From NCBI GenBank assembly GCA_963807775.1, contig CAWECY010000008.1, positions 1-64,000 on the forward strand: a stretch of DNA of 64,000 nt. Reading direction: 5' to 3'. A program made the translations under genes and the position numbers. Positions 17,926-25,725 of the stretch are shown piece after piece. The stretch comes from Bog-473 sp963807775. GTDB taxonomy: Bacteria; Actinomycetota; Acidimicrobiia; Acidimicrobiales; RAAP-2. The first letter of the stretch is position 1; every line of letters starts with the position of its first letter. The notes under the pieces are model-generated. The model did no database searches. It saw only the letters and a list, made by a program, of their open reading frames with translations, and was not told where the DNA came from.

Positions 17926-19149
17926 ATGGCCATGTCCGACGCTCAGGAGTACGACCCCTTCGCCGCCTTCGACGACATCGTGGCCGGCACCACCAGGGAC
18001 CCGTACCCGGACCTGGTCGAGAAGCGCCGTCACGCCCCGGTCTCCAAGGGCTTCACCATGCCACCCGACGTCCTGCCCGAGGGCTTCGACGCCGAGCCGG
18101 AGTGGATCGCCTACCGCTACGACGACTGCTCACGCATCTTCCGCGACGCCAAGACCTTCACCTCGACCGGCTACGACGCGACCATCGGCATGGTCATGGG
18201 CCACATGATCCTCGGCATGGACGACCCCGAACACCGCAGCCACAGGAACCTGGTGGCCCAGGCGTTCCGAGAGAAGGCCCTGGCGCGCTGGGAGCCCGAG
18301 TTCATCACCCCGATCGTCGACGAGCTGATCGACCGCTTCGCGGCCGAGGGCCGGGCGGACCTGGTCCGCCAGCTCACCTTCGAGTTCCCGGTACGGGTCA
18401 TCGCCCGGTTGCTGGGGCTGCCCGAGCAGGACTTCGTCCAATTCCAGCGTTGGTCGGTGGAGCTGATCGGCCTGGTGGCGGACATCGACCGCGGCCTGGC
18501 GGCGTCGGAGTCCCTGCGCCAATACTTCGCCGGCGTCGTGGCCGAGCGCCGCGCCCATCCCGCCGAGGACGTCATCAGCGACCTCGTGGCGTCCGAGGTG
18601 GACGGTGAACAGCTGACCGACGAGGCCATCTACTCCTTCCTCCGCCTCCTGCTGCCGGCAGGGGCCGAGACCACCTACCGCTCGTCGGGCAACCTGCTCT
18701 ACCTGCTGTTGACCCACCCCGAGCAGCTCGAGGCGGTGCGGGCCGACCGTGCCCTGCTCCCCCAGGCCATCGAAGAGGGCCTGCGCTGCGAGCCGCCGCT
18801 GCTCACGATCGGCCGGACGACGACGTGCGAGGTGGAGATCGGGGGCGTGACCATCGCGCCCGGCGAGGGCATCGTCACCCACCTCGGCTCGGCCAACCAC
18901 GACGAGACCCGCTGGGACGACGCGGAGTCCTTCGACATCTTCCGCCCGGCCCTCCCCCACATCGCGTTCGCCCACGGGCCGCACATGTGCCTCGGCATGC
19001 ACCTGGCCCGGCTCGAGACCCGGGTGCTGCTCAACCGGGTCCTGGACCGCCTGCCCGAATTGGCGCTCGACCCGGGCCAGGGCGACCCGCACATCAGGGG
19101 CGACATCTTCCGCTCGCCTACCGCGCTCCCGGTGACCTTCGCCGCCTGA
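17926..19149 (+). CDS. Cytochrome P450
   Basis: A 407-residue soluble bacterial P450. The I-helix oxygen-activation motif is PAGAETTYRSS, the ExxR motif is EEGLR, and the heme-thiolate loop is FAHGPHMCLGMHLARLE with Cys355 as ligand. The acid-alcohol pair reads AE-T rather than the commonest GxD/ET form but is acceptable. Such enzymes hydroxylate steroids, terpenes or fatty acids with ferredoxin-supplied electrons; no redox partner gene is adjacent. The ATG at 17926 follows GGAGGGA by 8 bases; ATG 17932 is an alternative. The promoter must lie in the 108-bp gap shared with the dehalogenase. Confidence 0.93.
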   Translation: MAMSDAQEYDPFAAFDDIVAGTTRDPYPDLVEKRRHAPVSKGFTMPPDVLPEGFDAEPEWIAYRYDDCSRIFRDAKTFTSTGYDATIGMVMGHMILGMDDPEHRSHRNLVAQAFREKALARWEPEFITPIVDELIDRFAAEGRADLVRQLTFEFPVRVIARLLGLPEQDFVQFQRWSVELIGLVADIDRGLAASESLRQYFAGVVAERRAHPAEDVISDLVASEVDGEQLTDEAIYSFLRLLLPAGAETTYRSSGNLLYLLLTHPEQLEAVRADRALLPQAIEEGLRCEPPLLTIGRTTTCEVEIGGVTIAPGEGIVTHLGSANHDETRWDDAESFDIFRPALPHIAFAHGPHMCLGMHLARLETRVLLNRVLDRLPELALDPGQGDPHIRGDIFRSPTALPVTFAA

Positions 19150-19173
19150 GGCGTCCGGGGGATCGCCGTGCCC

Positions 19174-20364
19174 TCAGCTGCGCGGCACGTCTTTCCAGGC
19201 CAGCTCCTTGTCCGTGCGTACGTCGCCCGGGAGCCCGAGCACACGCTCGCCCAGGATGTTGCGCATGACCTCGGACGTGCCTCCCTCAATGGAATTGGCT
19301 CGGACGCGGAGGAACATCTTGTAGACGTCGGGTGAGCCCATGCCCACCAGGTCGGGCCGGACCATGGGGTAGCCGGCGGGGAACAGCATGGCGTCGGCGC
19401 CCAGCAGGTCCATGCACAAGTCGTAGACGCGCTTGTTCTCCTCGGCGTAGGCCAGCTTGGCGACCGAGCCCTCGGGACCGGGCGTGCCAGCCTTGCGGGT
19501 CTGGGCGGCGCGCATGTTGGTCATGGAATAGGCCTCACTGCGGATGTAGCTCGACACCACGCGATCACGCAACGCCAGCGCGTGAGGTGACGTGTCACCC
19601 TGCCAACGCTCCTTCCAGATCCGGATCGCTTCGGCGACCGGCCCGCCGCCGCGGCGGGTCACCGCGCCCCCGATGGACACGCGCTCGTTCATGAGGGTGG
19701 TCACGGCGACGTTCCACCCCTCGCCCTCACCTCCGATCCGGGCCGTGTCCGGCATGCGCACGTCGGTGAAGAAGACCTCGTTGAACTCGGCCTCGCCCGT
19801 GATCTGGAACAGGGGGCGCACCTCGACCCCGGGCGCCTTCATGTCCATCAGGAACGCCGTCATCCCCTTGTGCTTGGGGACGTCGGGATTCGACCGGGCG
19901 ATGATCAGCCCGAAGGACGAGATGTGAGCGAGGGTGGTCCAAACCTTCTGCCCGTTGAGCATCCACTCCTCGCCGTCACGCTCGGCCCGTGTCGACAGCC
20001 CGGCCACGTCGGAGCCGGCGCCCGGCTCGCTGAAGAGCTGGCACCAGATCTCCTCGTTGGAGAACAGCGGGCGTAGGTAGCGCTCCTTCTGCTCGGGTGT
20101 CCCGTGCGTGGCGATGGTCGGCGCGCACATGCCGTAGCCGATGGGGTTCTTCAGCCCGGCCACGGGCGCACCACCGGCGTGGAGACGGGTCTGGGCGCGC
20201 TGCTGGTCCTTCGGCGTGAGGCCGAGCCCCCCGCAATCGGGTGGGAAGTGCAGCCAGGCCAGGCCTCGGTCGAACTGCTCTTCGAGGAACCTCTGGGGCT
20301 TGGTGCTGGCCGGTGGGAAGTCGGCCAGGAGGCCGTCAACCAGCTCGTCGACGTTCGCGCTCAT
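19174..20364 (-). CDS. Acyl-CoA dehydrogenase family protein
   Basis: A 396-residue flavoenzyme of the FadE type. It has the helical N-terminal domain, then the FAD/substrate block QLFSEPGAGSDVAGLSTRA, the beta domain with WMLNGQKVWTTLAHISSFGL, the loop FNEVFFTDVRMPD, and the C-terminal ANSIEGGTSEVMRNILGERV. It catalyses alpha,beta-desaturation of an acyl-CoA, passing electrons to ETF. The active-site base is not the classical medium-chain Glu position as far as can be judged, as in many actinobacterial FadE proteins of sterol and lipid catabolism. It is convergent with the P450 and divergent from the hydrolase. Confidence 0.92.
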   Translation of the reverse strand: MSANVDELVDGLLADFPPASTKPQRFLEEQFDRGLAWLHFPPDCGGLGLTPKDQQRAQTRLHAGGAPVAGLKNPIGYGMCAPTIATHGTPEQKERYLRPLFSNEEIWCQLFSEPGAGSDVAGLSTRAERDGEEWMLNGQKVWTTLAHISSFGLIIARSNPDVPKHKGMTAFLMDMKAPGVEVRPLFQITGEAEFNEVFFTDVRMPDTARIGGEGEGWNVAVTTLMNERVSIGGAVTRRGGGPVAEAIRIWKERWQGDTSPHALALRDRVVSSYIRSEAYSMTNMRAAQTRKAGTPGPEGSVAKLAYAEENKRVYDLCMDLLGADAMLFPAGYPMVRPDLVGMGSPDVYKMFLRVRANSIEGGTSEVMRNILGERVLGLPGDVRTDKELAWKDVPRS

Positions 20365-20465
20365 GTGCGCACCCTATAGCGTGCTCTCGTGCCGGCACTT
20401 GCTCCCCCAACGCCATCGCGCCGATCGGCGAGTCTCAGCACCCGCCCCGAGGAGGCCCCATCGGC

Positions 20466-21362
20466 GTGACTGCCGCACTGACGCTTCCCGACGGGAGGGA
20501 GCTGGCCTACGAGCAGTACGGGGACCCGAGCGGCTTTCCCGTTTTCAGCTTCCATGGGGGCCTGAGCTCGCGCCTGGACGCCGCTCCCGCCAACGACGCC
20601 GCAGTCACCAAGCACGTCCGGCTGATCTCGCCCGACCGCCCGGGCATGGGCCTCTCGACCTTCCAAGAGGACCGGCGGCTGGTCGACTGGCCGTCGGACG
20701 TGGCCGCCCTGGCCGACTCGCTCGGGATCACGCGCTTCGCCGTCATGGGTTGGTCGGCCGGCGGCCCTTACGCCGCGGTCTGCGCGGCGAAGCTCGACGG
20801 CCGGGTGACGGCGGCCGCGCTCTTGTCGAGCTCGGTGCCGCTCGACCAGTACGGGACCACGCGGGGCTTGACCTTCGACGACCGCGTCCTGCTCTTCCTG
20901 TCCCACCGGGCTCCGTCGATCGCCTCGGCGATCATGAAAGTCAGCATCGTGAACTCCAGCAACACGAGGCTGTTGCGCGCCGTGATGCGATCAATCCCGC
21001 CGGTGGACCGCAACGTGCTGACCGAATTCGGTCCACCCGAGCTCGCCCTGTCCTTCGTGCGCGAGTCCCTGCGCCAGGGGACGGCCGGCCCGATTCTGGA
21101 CTACCGCATCTTCGGTGACCCGTGGGGGTTCGACCTCGCGGAGATCCGCGTGCCGGCGCAGATCTGGGAGGGCTCCGACGACACCACCGGGCCACCGGGC
21201 TATCGGGCCTTCCTGCAACAGCACATCCCCCACGCCACGGTCACCGTGGTGCCTGGCGAGGGCCATCTGTCACTACTGCCGCATCAGGCGGCGGCGATCT
21301 TCGACGCGCTCCTCGGCGGAGGCCACAACGCCGAGTCGAAGGCCCGATGGAACGTGGGGTAG
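20466..21362 (+). CDS. Alpha/beta-fold hydrolase
   Basis: A 298-residue hydrolase. After LTLPDGRELAYEQYGDPSG comes the oxyanion turn FHGGLSSR, the nucleophile elbow MGWSAGGPYA (Ser in GWSAG), an acid in WEGSDDTTGP and the catalytic His in PGEGHLSLLPHQ. The GTG at 20466 is chosen because it follows GAGGAGG by about 9 bases and starts just before the first beta strand. Substrate is unknown; an ester or lactone hydrolase would suit the neighbouring monooxygenases. The insertion sequence begins 50 bp downstream. Confidence 0.88.
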   Translation: MTAALTLPDGRELAYEQYGDPSGFPVFSFHGGLSSRLDAAPANDAAVTKHVRLISPDRPGMGLSTFQEDRRLVDWPSDVAALADSLGITRFAVMGWSAGGPYAAVCAAKLDGRVTAAALLSSSVPLDQYGTTRGLTFDDRVLLFLSHRAPSIASAIMKVSIVNSSNTRLLRAVMRSIPPVDRNVLTEFGPPELALSFVRESLRQGTAGPILDYRIFGDPWGFDLAEIRVPAQIWEGSDDTTGPPGYRAFLQQHIPHATVTVVPGEGHLSLLPHQAAAIFDALLGGGHNAESKARWNVG

Positions 21363-21412
21363 GCCAAGAGATCGATCGGAGGGTCTCATGGGTGTTCCGG
21401 CCGAGGAGGCCT

Positions 21413-22496
21413 CTAGATCAGTGATTCCAAGGGATACCGAACGATCCGGGGTCCACGACTGACGCGACGAAGGCGTCCACAATCGGCCTTGCCAAATACC
21501 CACGCCGACCTGGAGGCCGCATGGAAGCCGATATGGACACCTTCGTCACCGCACTGTACGTGAAAGTCGACGACACATTGAGGGACACCCCCTCGCTTCG
21601 CCTCTGGCGACCCAGCGTGGGCATCGCGCCGAAGTTGAGCGACGCCGAGCTGGTCACCATGGCCGTCGTCCAGGCCCTGTTGGGCTTCACCTCCGAAGCT
21701 CGCTTCTTGCGCCATGCGGCCAAGCACCTGCGCTCGTGGTTCCCCTACGTGCCGGGCCAGTCGGGCTACAACAAGCGGCTGCGCAAGTCCCAGAGCCAGT
21801 TGCACGTCCTGATCCGGGTGCTCGCCACCGACACCGACTTGTGGGACGACGACACCTGGGTCATCGACTCGACCCCCGTCGAGTGCGGGCGCTCGCGTTC
21901 GACCGCCCAGCGCAGCGACCTGGCCGGCTTCGCCGGCTACGGCTACTGCGCCAGCCACTCGCGCTACTTCTGGGGATTGCGCCTGCATCTGGTGTGCACC
22001 CCAGCCGGCCTGCCCGTCACCTTCGCCCTGGCCACCGCCAAAGCCGACGAGCGCGAGATCGCCCGGGACCTCTTCGAGCTCGAACCCGAACTCCTCCGGC
22101 GCGGCCAGACCATCCTCGCCGACAAGGGCTACGCCTCGGCCGAGTTCGAGACCATCCTCGCCGACAAGGGCTACGCCTCGGCCGAGTTCGAGACCTTCCT
22201 CGCCGAGCGCGACGTCACCTTGATCCGCCCGGCCAAGGCGAAAGAAGCGCCGCGGCCCGGGGCACGGTTCCTCAAGCCGCTGCGCCAGCTCATCGAATCC
22301 ATCAACGACACGTTGAAGGGCCAGCTCGACCTCGAAGCGCACGGCGGACACACACCAGGCGGTGTGGTCACGCGGGTCCTCCAGCGTCTGCTCGCCATGA
22401 CGGCTGCAATCTGGCACAACGACCACTGCCGAGTTGCACCTCTGCGCTCCCTTGTCGCCTATGACCACGGGTGACCCCTTGGAATTGGTCATCTAG
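21413..22496. mobile_element. Insertion sequence with CTAG target duplication
   Basis: The element is framed by CTAG at 21413-21416 and 22493-22496, consistent with a 4-bp YTAR duplication as made by IS5-type elements. Imperfect inverted repeats lie just inside: ATCAGTGATTCCAAGGGATA on the left against ATGACCAATTCCAAGGGGTC read inward from the right, with a perfect core ATTCCAAGGG. One transposase gene fills the element. Family placement by ends favours IS5, while the protein looks more like IS982-type annotations, so I leave it open. Confidence 0.7.
21521..22474 (+). CDS. DDE transposase (IS5/IS982-like) with internal duplication
   Basis: A 317-residue transposase. The DDE domain shows VIDSTPVE (first Asp), LADKGYASAEFE (second Asp) and a downstream Glu in LIESINDTLKGQ. 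The 14-residue segment TILADKGYASAEFE occurs twice in tandem at residues 197-210 and 211-224, encoded by an exact 42-bp duplication (22109-22150 and 22151-22192). The second catalytic Asp is therefore present twice and the spacing to the Glu or to the first Asp is altered. The frame remains open. Start may be 21533 (MDTFVTALYV). Confidence 0.9.
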   Translation: MEADMDTFVTALYVKVDDTLRDTPSLRLWRPSVGIAPKLSDAELVTMAVVQALLGFTSEARFLRHAAKHLRSWFPYVPGQSGYNKRLRKSQSQLHVLIRVLATDTDLWDDDTWVIDSTPVECGRSRSTAQRSDLAGFAGYGYCASHSRYFWGLRLHLVCTPAGLPVTFALATAKADEREIARDLFELEPELLRRGQTILADKGYASAEFETILADKGYASAEFETFLAERDVTLIRPAKAKEAPRPGARFLKPLRQLIESINDTLKGQLDLEAHGGHTPGGVVTRVLQRLLAMTAAIWHNDHCRVAPLRSLVAYDHG

Positions 22497-22705
22497 CGCC
22501 GGCAGGCGCACCACCTCGCCGCCATGGAGCGGCGCCGACGAGGACGCCGTCCAACACGACCAACCCGACGAAGCCCTCGCCGCGGTCGATTCGGCCGCGG
22601 GTCGATCAGGGATGGGACTACTTCGAGGCCGACCGTGCCGGTCAGCCGACGACCTCCTCACCCTCTCGTACGAGGCCGACGACGATCGCATCGGCCTCCA
22701 CCCTT
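22497..22705. other. Intergenic remnant right of the insertion sequence
   Basis: About 210 bases between the insertion sequence and the stop of the membrane-anchored protein gene. Minus-strand frames give short protein-like strings (for example VVLDGVLVGAAPW and VEADAIVVGLVREGEEVVG) broken by stops, which could be debris of a gene interrupted by the element. No family is recognised and no hairpin is obvious. Confidence 0.3.
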
Positions 22706-23524
22706 TTACAGGTCGCCCCAGTTTGTGACCTTGAAGGGGGCCACGATAGGCGTACCCACATCGAGCTGTATCTGGTAATGGTCGCCCAGGGGTAGGTTGC
22801 GCGGGTTGCCCGTGTAGAGGCCGGGCTTCTTGCCCGGCGAGGTGAAGAAGACAGTGACCTTGCCCGTGGCGGGGCCGACCTGGGTCGTGCTCAGCGGGAT
22901 GCCCCACTCGTCGAAGAACTGGCCGAGGTTGAAGGTCGTGGTGGTGCTGGGTGACTCGATGTGAATGATGCCGTCGAGGGCATGGACGTGGAGCCAGTAG
23001 AAACAGTTCCCGGTCTCGACGAAGTCTCCCTCCGGCGTCGACACGGCCTGGAAGCCGGGGATGCCGATGCCATACGGGATGACCTGCTCCTTACCATCCA
23101 CGAAGATCGTCAGATGGGTGTGGACGTGCACCACGGTCTGCTCGCCCGCCTGGCACTGCACGCCGTCGACCGTCTGCCCCGTGGCGGCGTTCACCAAGGT
23201 CGCCAGCTTGGGGCCGCTGGGGATGGGGATCCCCTCGGGGCCCGGCGTGCCGGCCGGCGGCTGCACCCAGCTGGCCGACATGGAGGCCGGGATCGGCGAC
23301 ACGGCTACGTGGGGGTTCTTGAATTGCGGCGGGACGGCGGTGCTGCCTCCCCCGCCGGTAACCTGGGTGATGATCAGCACAGCCGCCGCGATCACGACGA
23401 GCGCGCCGCCAACGCGGATGCCGATGCGCATCCGCTTCGCCCGCTGCTCGGCGCGGCGCCGCTCCTCGGCCCGGCGTTGGTTCTCGGCCCTGCGCTGGGC
23501 CTTCGACTTGCTTTGACTGGTCAT
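22706..23524 (-). CDS. Membrane-anchored protein with paired His clusters, unknown function
   Basis: A 272-residue protein. The N-terminus is a highly charged Arg/Glu/Ala helix (residues 1-34), followed by one transmembrane helix (37-53) that places the rest outside the membrane. The external domain has two His clusters, VVHVHTHLTIFVDG (His133, 135, 137) and WLHVHALDGIIHIES (His179, 181, 188), each in a beta-strand-like context, and two Cys (124, 174). The arrangement suggests a cupin-like or beta-sandwich metal site, but the function is not known to me. Its ATG overlaps the stop of the upstream gene (ATGA). Confidence 0.75.
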   Translation of the reverse strand: MTSQSKSKAQRRAENQRRAEERRRAEQRAKRMRIGIRVGGALVVIAAAVLIITQVTGGGGSTAVPPQFKNPHVAVSPIPASMSASWVQPPAGTPGPEGIPIPSGPKLATLVNAATGQTVDGVQCQAGEQTVVHVHTHLTIFVDGKEQVIPYGIGIPGFQAVSTPEGDFVETGNCFYWLHVHALDGIIHIESPSTTTTFNLGQFFDEWGIPLSTTQVGPATGKVTVFFTSPGKKPGLYTGNPRNLPLGDHYQIQLDVGTPIVAPFKVTNWGDL

Positions 23525-24165
23525 TGGGCCGTCAGCGTAGCGAACCAGTCCCAGCGGTAGGCATCAACTCGCTCAAGGGGCCCGGCCCATTCCGGCAGGG
23601 CACCAGCCACGCTGGCAGGGCCCAGCGCCTGCGCCGCCCGCCAGACGTCGCCATCCAAGAAGGCGACGGTCACGTGGCGGCCGGTCGGGAGGTCGGCGAA
23701 CTGCCAGACGCCGGCCACGCCGGGTCGCTCGACCAGGTCGGCGCCTCCCACGGACGGCCCGACCACCACGTAGACACCCTGAGAAGGGCGGTACGGGATG
23801 ACGGCGGGTGACACCAACACCCGTGGCGCCGCCCACCGCCCCACCACCTCGAATGGTCCGGACAGCAGCGCATGGCGGGCGGAGAAGAAGCGGTTCTCCG
23901 CGTGCAGCCGGTGGGCCAGGTCGAAGAACGGCTGCAACACGGTCTCGCCACGGAGGAGGTAGAGGGTCATGTAGTGGAACCGGTCGAGCAGCGTGCTGGT
24001 GGCGGCCTCGGCCTCCCGGCAGCGCGGCGAGCGGACCCATCGCTGCCCGAACGTGATGCCGTCGACACTGAACTGCTCGGGCAGGTGGTCGAGCTGGTGC
24101 CACTCGTTGTACGCCTGGTGGGCCGAGGGGTCGGTGATCTCGGTGAACGAGAAGAAGCCGAGCAC
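23521..24165 (-). CDS. Hypothetical protein, dimeric alpha-beta barrel-like
   Basis: A 214-residue protein starting VLGFFSFTEITDPSAHQAYN and continuing EWHQLDHLPEQFSVDGITFG. The pattern FFSFTE..D...Y..WH..DHLPE resembles EthD/dimeric alpha-beta-barrel proteins, and a second half (LYLLRGETVLQPFFDLAHRL) may be a second barrel repeat. No enzyme function can be assigned. The GTG at 24165 is preferred over a longer start because the extra N-terminal residues overlap the divergent gene region. It is coupled to the downstream His-cluster protein by an ATGA overlap. Confidence 0.6.
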   Translation of the reverse strand: MLGFFSFTEITDPSAHQAYNEWHQLDHLPEQFSVDGITFGQRWVRSPRCREAEAATSTLLDRFHYMTLYLLRGETVLQPFFDLAHRLHAENRFFSARHALLSGPFEVVGRWAAPRVLVSPAVIPYRPSQGVYVVVGPSVGGADLVERPGVAGVWQFADLPTGRHVTVAFLDGDVWRAAQALGPASVAGALPEWAGPLERVDAYRWDWFATLTAQ

Positions 24166-24209
24166 CCGATGAGGGTATCCGTCATCGCGAATGCAAGACT
24201 CTCGGCCCG

Positions 24210-25235
24210 ATGGACGAGGCGACGACATCATTCCTGGCCGGCGTGCGGGTCCTGGACCTGAGCATCTGGCGTCCCGGGCCCTATGCCACGTCGCTGCTGG
24301 TGGCGCTGGGCGCCGACGTCCTGAAGGTGGAGCCGCCGGGTGGCGATCCGATGCGCCACTACCGCGGTCTCTTCGAGGCCGTCAACGCCGGCAAGCGGAG
24401 CATCGTGCTCGACCTCAAGGCAGCCGGCGACCACAGCCGGGCCCATGAGCTCGCCGGGGCGGCCGACGTGGTGGTGGAAGGGTTCCGGCCCGGCGTCCTC
24501 ACCCGGCTGGGTCTGGACGACCCGGCGGTGCGCGCCGTCAACCCGAGCGTCGTGTACTGCTCCATCTCCGGTTACGGCCAGCACGACGAACGTGCGGCAT
24601 TGCCCGGCCATGACGTCAATTATCAGGCCTGGGCTGCCGCGCTGACCCCCGATGGTGGCGCGGGTGCCATGCCGCCGCTCCCCACGGCCGACCTGGCAGC
24701 CGGAGTGACCGCGGCGTTCGGCATCTGTGCCGCCCTCCTCGGACGGACCCGCTCCGGAACCGGCGCCTTCCTCGACGTGTCCATGACCGACGTGTTGTCC
24801 ACCTGGACGGGGCGAACCGGCCCATCGAGCGAACACGGCGGTCATCAGGACACGATCGTGCCCGGCTACGGCCTCTTCGACACCGCCGACGGCGGGCAGA
24901 TCTCGCTGGGCGTGGTGAACGAGCAGCACTTCTGGTCCCGCCTGTGTCACGAGCTGGCTCTGGGCGACCTGGCGGACATCGACTTCGGTGAGCGCACGCA
25001 GCGCGGGGTCGAGCTCCAGAAGGCGGTCGCCCACGCCATCGCCGGCCGCCGCCGCGGGGACCTGGTGGCCGTGCTCGTCGCGGCAGGCGTACCAGTGGCC
25101 CCCGTGCTGGACCGCACGGCCATGGTGGCGGGTGGTCCGTTCCCCGCCTTCCCGATCCGGCTCCCGGTCGACCAGTCACTGCCCGTTCCCGCGCTGGACC
25201 AACACCGGGGTGAGGGGTTCGGAGGCACCGCATGA
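24210..25235 (+). CDS. Class III CoA-transferase / alpha-methylacyl-CoA racemase-like (CaiB family)
   Basis: A 341-residue CaiB/BaiF family protein. It opens with LAGVRVLDLSIWRPGPYATS and LGADVLKVEPPGGDPMRHYR, which bind CoA, and has GHDVNYQAWAAALTPDGG with Asp135 at the catalytic position. The GHD-NY spelling is nearer to alpha-methylacyl-CoA racemase than to formyl-CoA transferase. It either transfers CoA between acids or epimerises 2-methylacyl-CoAs. At 341 residues it is shorter than the roughly 400-residue transferases, again like the racemases. Its stop overlaps the next ATG (ATGA at 25232). Confidence 0.88.
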   Translation: MDEATTSFLAGVRVLDLSIWRPGPYATSLLVALGADVLKVEPPGGDPMRHYRGLFEAVNAGKRSIVLDLKAAGDHSRAHELAGAADVVVEGFRPGVLTRLGLDDPAVRAVNPSVVYCSISGYGQHDERAALPGHDVNYQAWAAALTPDGGAGAMPPLPTADLAAGVTAAFGICAALLGRTRSGTGAFLDVSMTDVLSTWTGRTGPSSEHGGHQDTIVPGYGLFDTADGGQISLGVVNEQHFWSRLCHELALGDLADIDFGERTQRGVELQKAVAHAIAGRRRGDLVAVLVAAGVPVAPVLDRTAMVAGGPFPAFPIRLPVDQSLPVPALDQHRGEGFGGTA

Positions 25236-25720
25236 CCCAGATCTCCGACCTCCTCGGGGCCAATCGTGGTTATGCCGCCGCCCGGGCCAATGTGGCCGAC
25301 CCGCGCCCCGGTCGCCGGCTCGCCGTGGTCACGTGCATGGACGCCAGGATCGACGTGTTCGCCGTCCTCGGACTGCACCTCGGTGAGGCCCACGTGATCC
25401 GGAACGCGGGCGGGCGGGTGACCGAGGACGTCCTGCGCAGCCTGGCGCTCTCCAGCGGCGTCCTCGGCGTGGACACGGCCGTGGTGATGCAGCACACCAA
25501 GTGCGGGCTGGCGGGCGTCACGGATGCCGAGTTGCGCGAGATCACCGGCGCCGACCTCGGTTTCTTCCCCATCGACGACCACGCCGCCGCTCTGCGCGAG
25601 GACGTCGACCTGCTGGCGCGTACGCCGTATCTCTCGCGCCTCATGCTCATCGCCGGCCTGATCTACGACGTCGAAAGTGGAGAGCTCCAGGACGTGGTCC
25701 ACTGGGAGCGAGCAGGCTGA
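25232..25720 (+). CDS. Beta-carbonic anhydrase
   Basis: A compact 162-residue beta-class carbonic anhydrase. Zinc ligands are Cys35 in CMDARIDV (with the Asp37-Arg39 dyad), His88 and Cys91 in MQHTKCGLAG. This is the short, type-II-like form common in actinobacteria. It interconverts CO2 and bicarbonate. It is sandwiched between a CoA-transferase (ATGA overlap) and a 2-hydroxyacid dehydrogenase (5 bp downstream), which suggests bicarbonate supply to, or CO2 handling in, an acyl-CoA pathway. That link is inference. Confidence 0.93.
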   Translation: MTQISDLLGANRGYAAARANVADPRPGRRLAVVTCMDARIDVFAVLGLHLGEAHVIRNAGGRVTEDVLRSLALSSGVLGVDTAVVMQHTKCGLAGVTDAELREITGADLGFFPIDDHAAALREDVDLLARTPYLSRLMLIAGLIYDVESGELQDVVHWERAG

Positions 25721-25725
25721 GCGTC

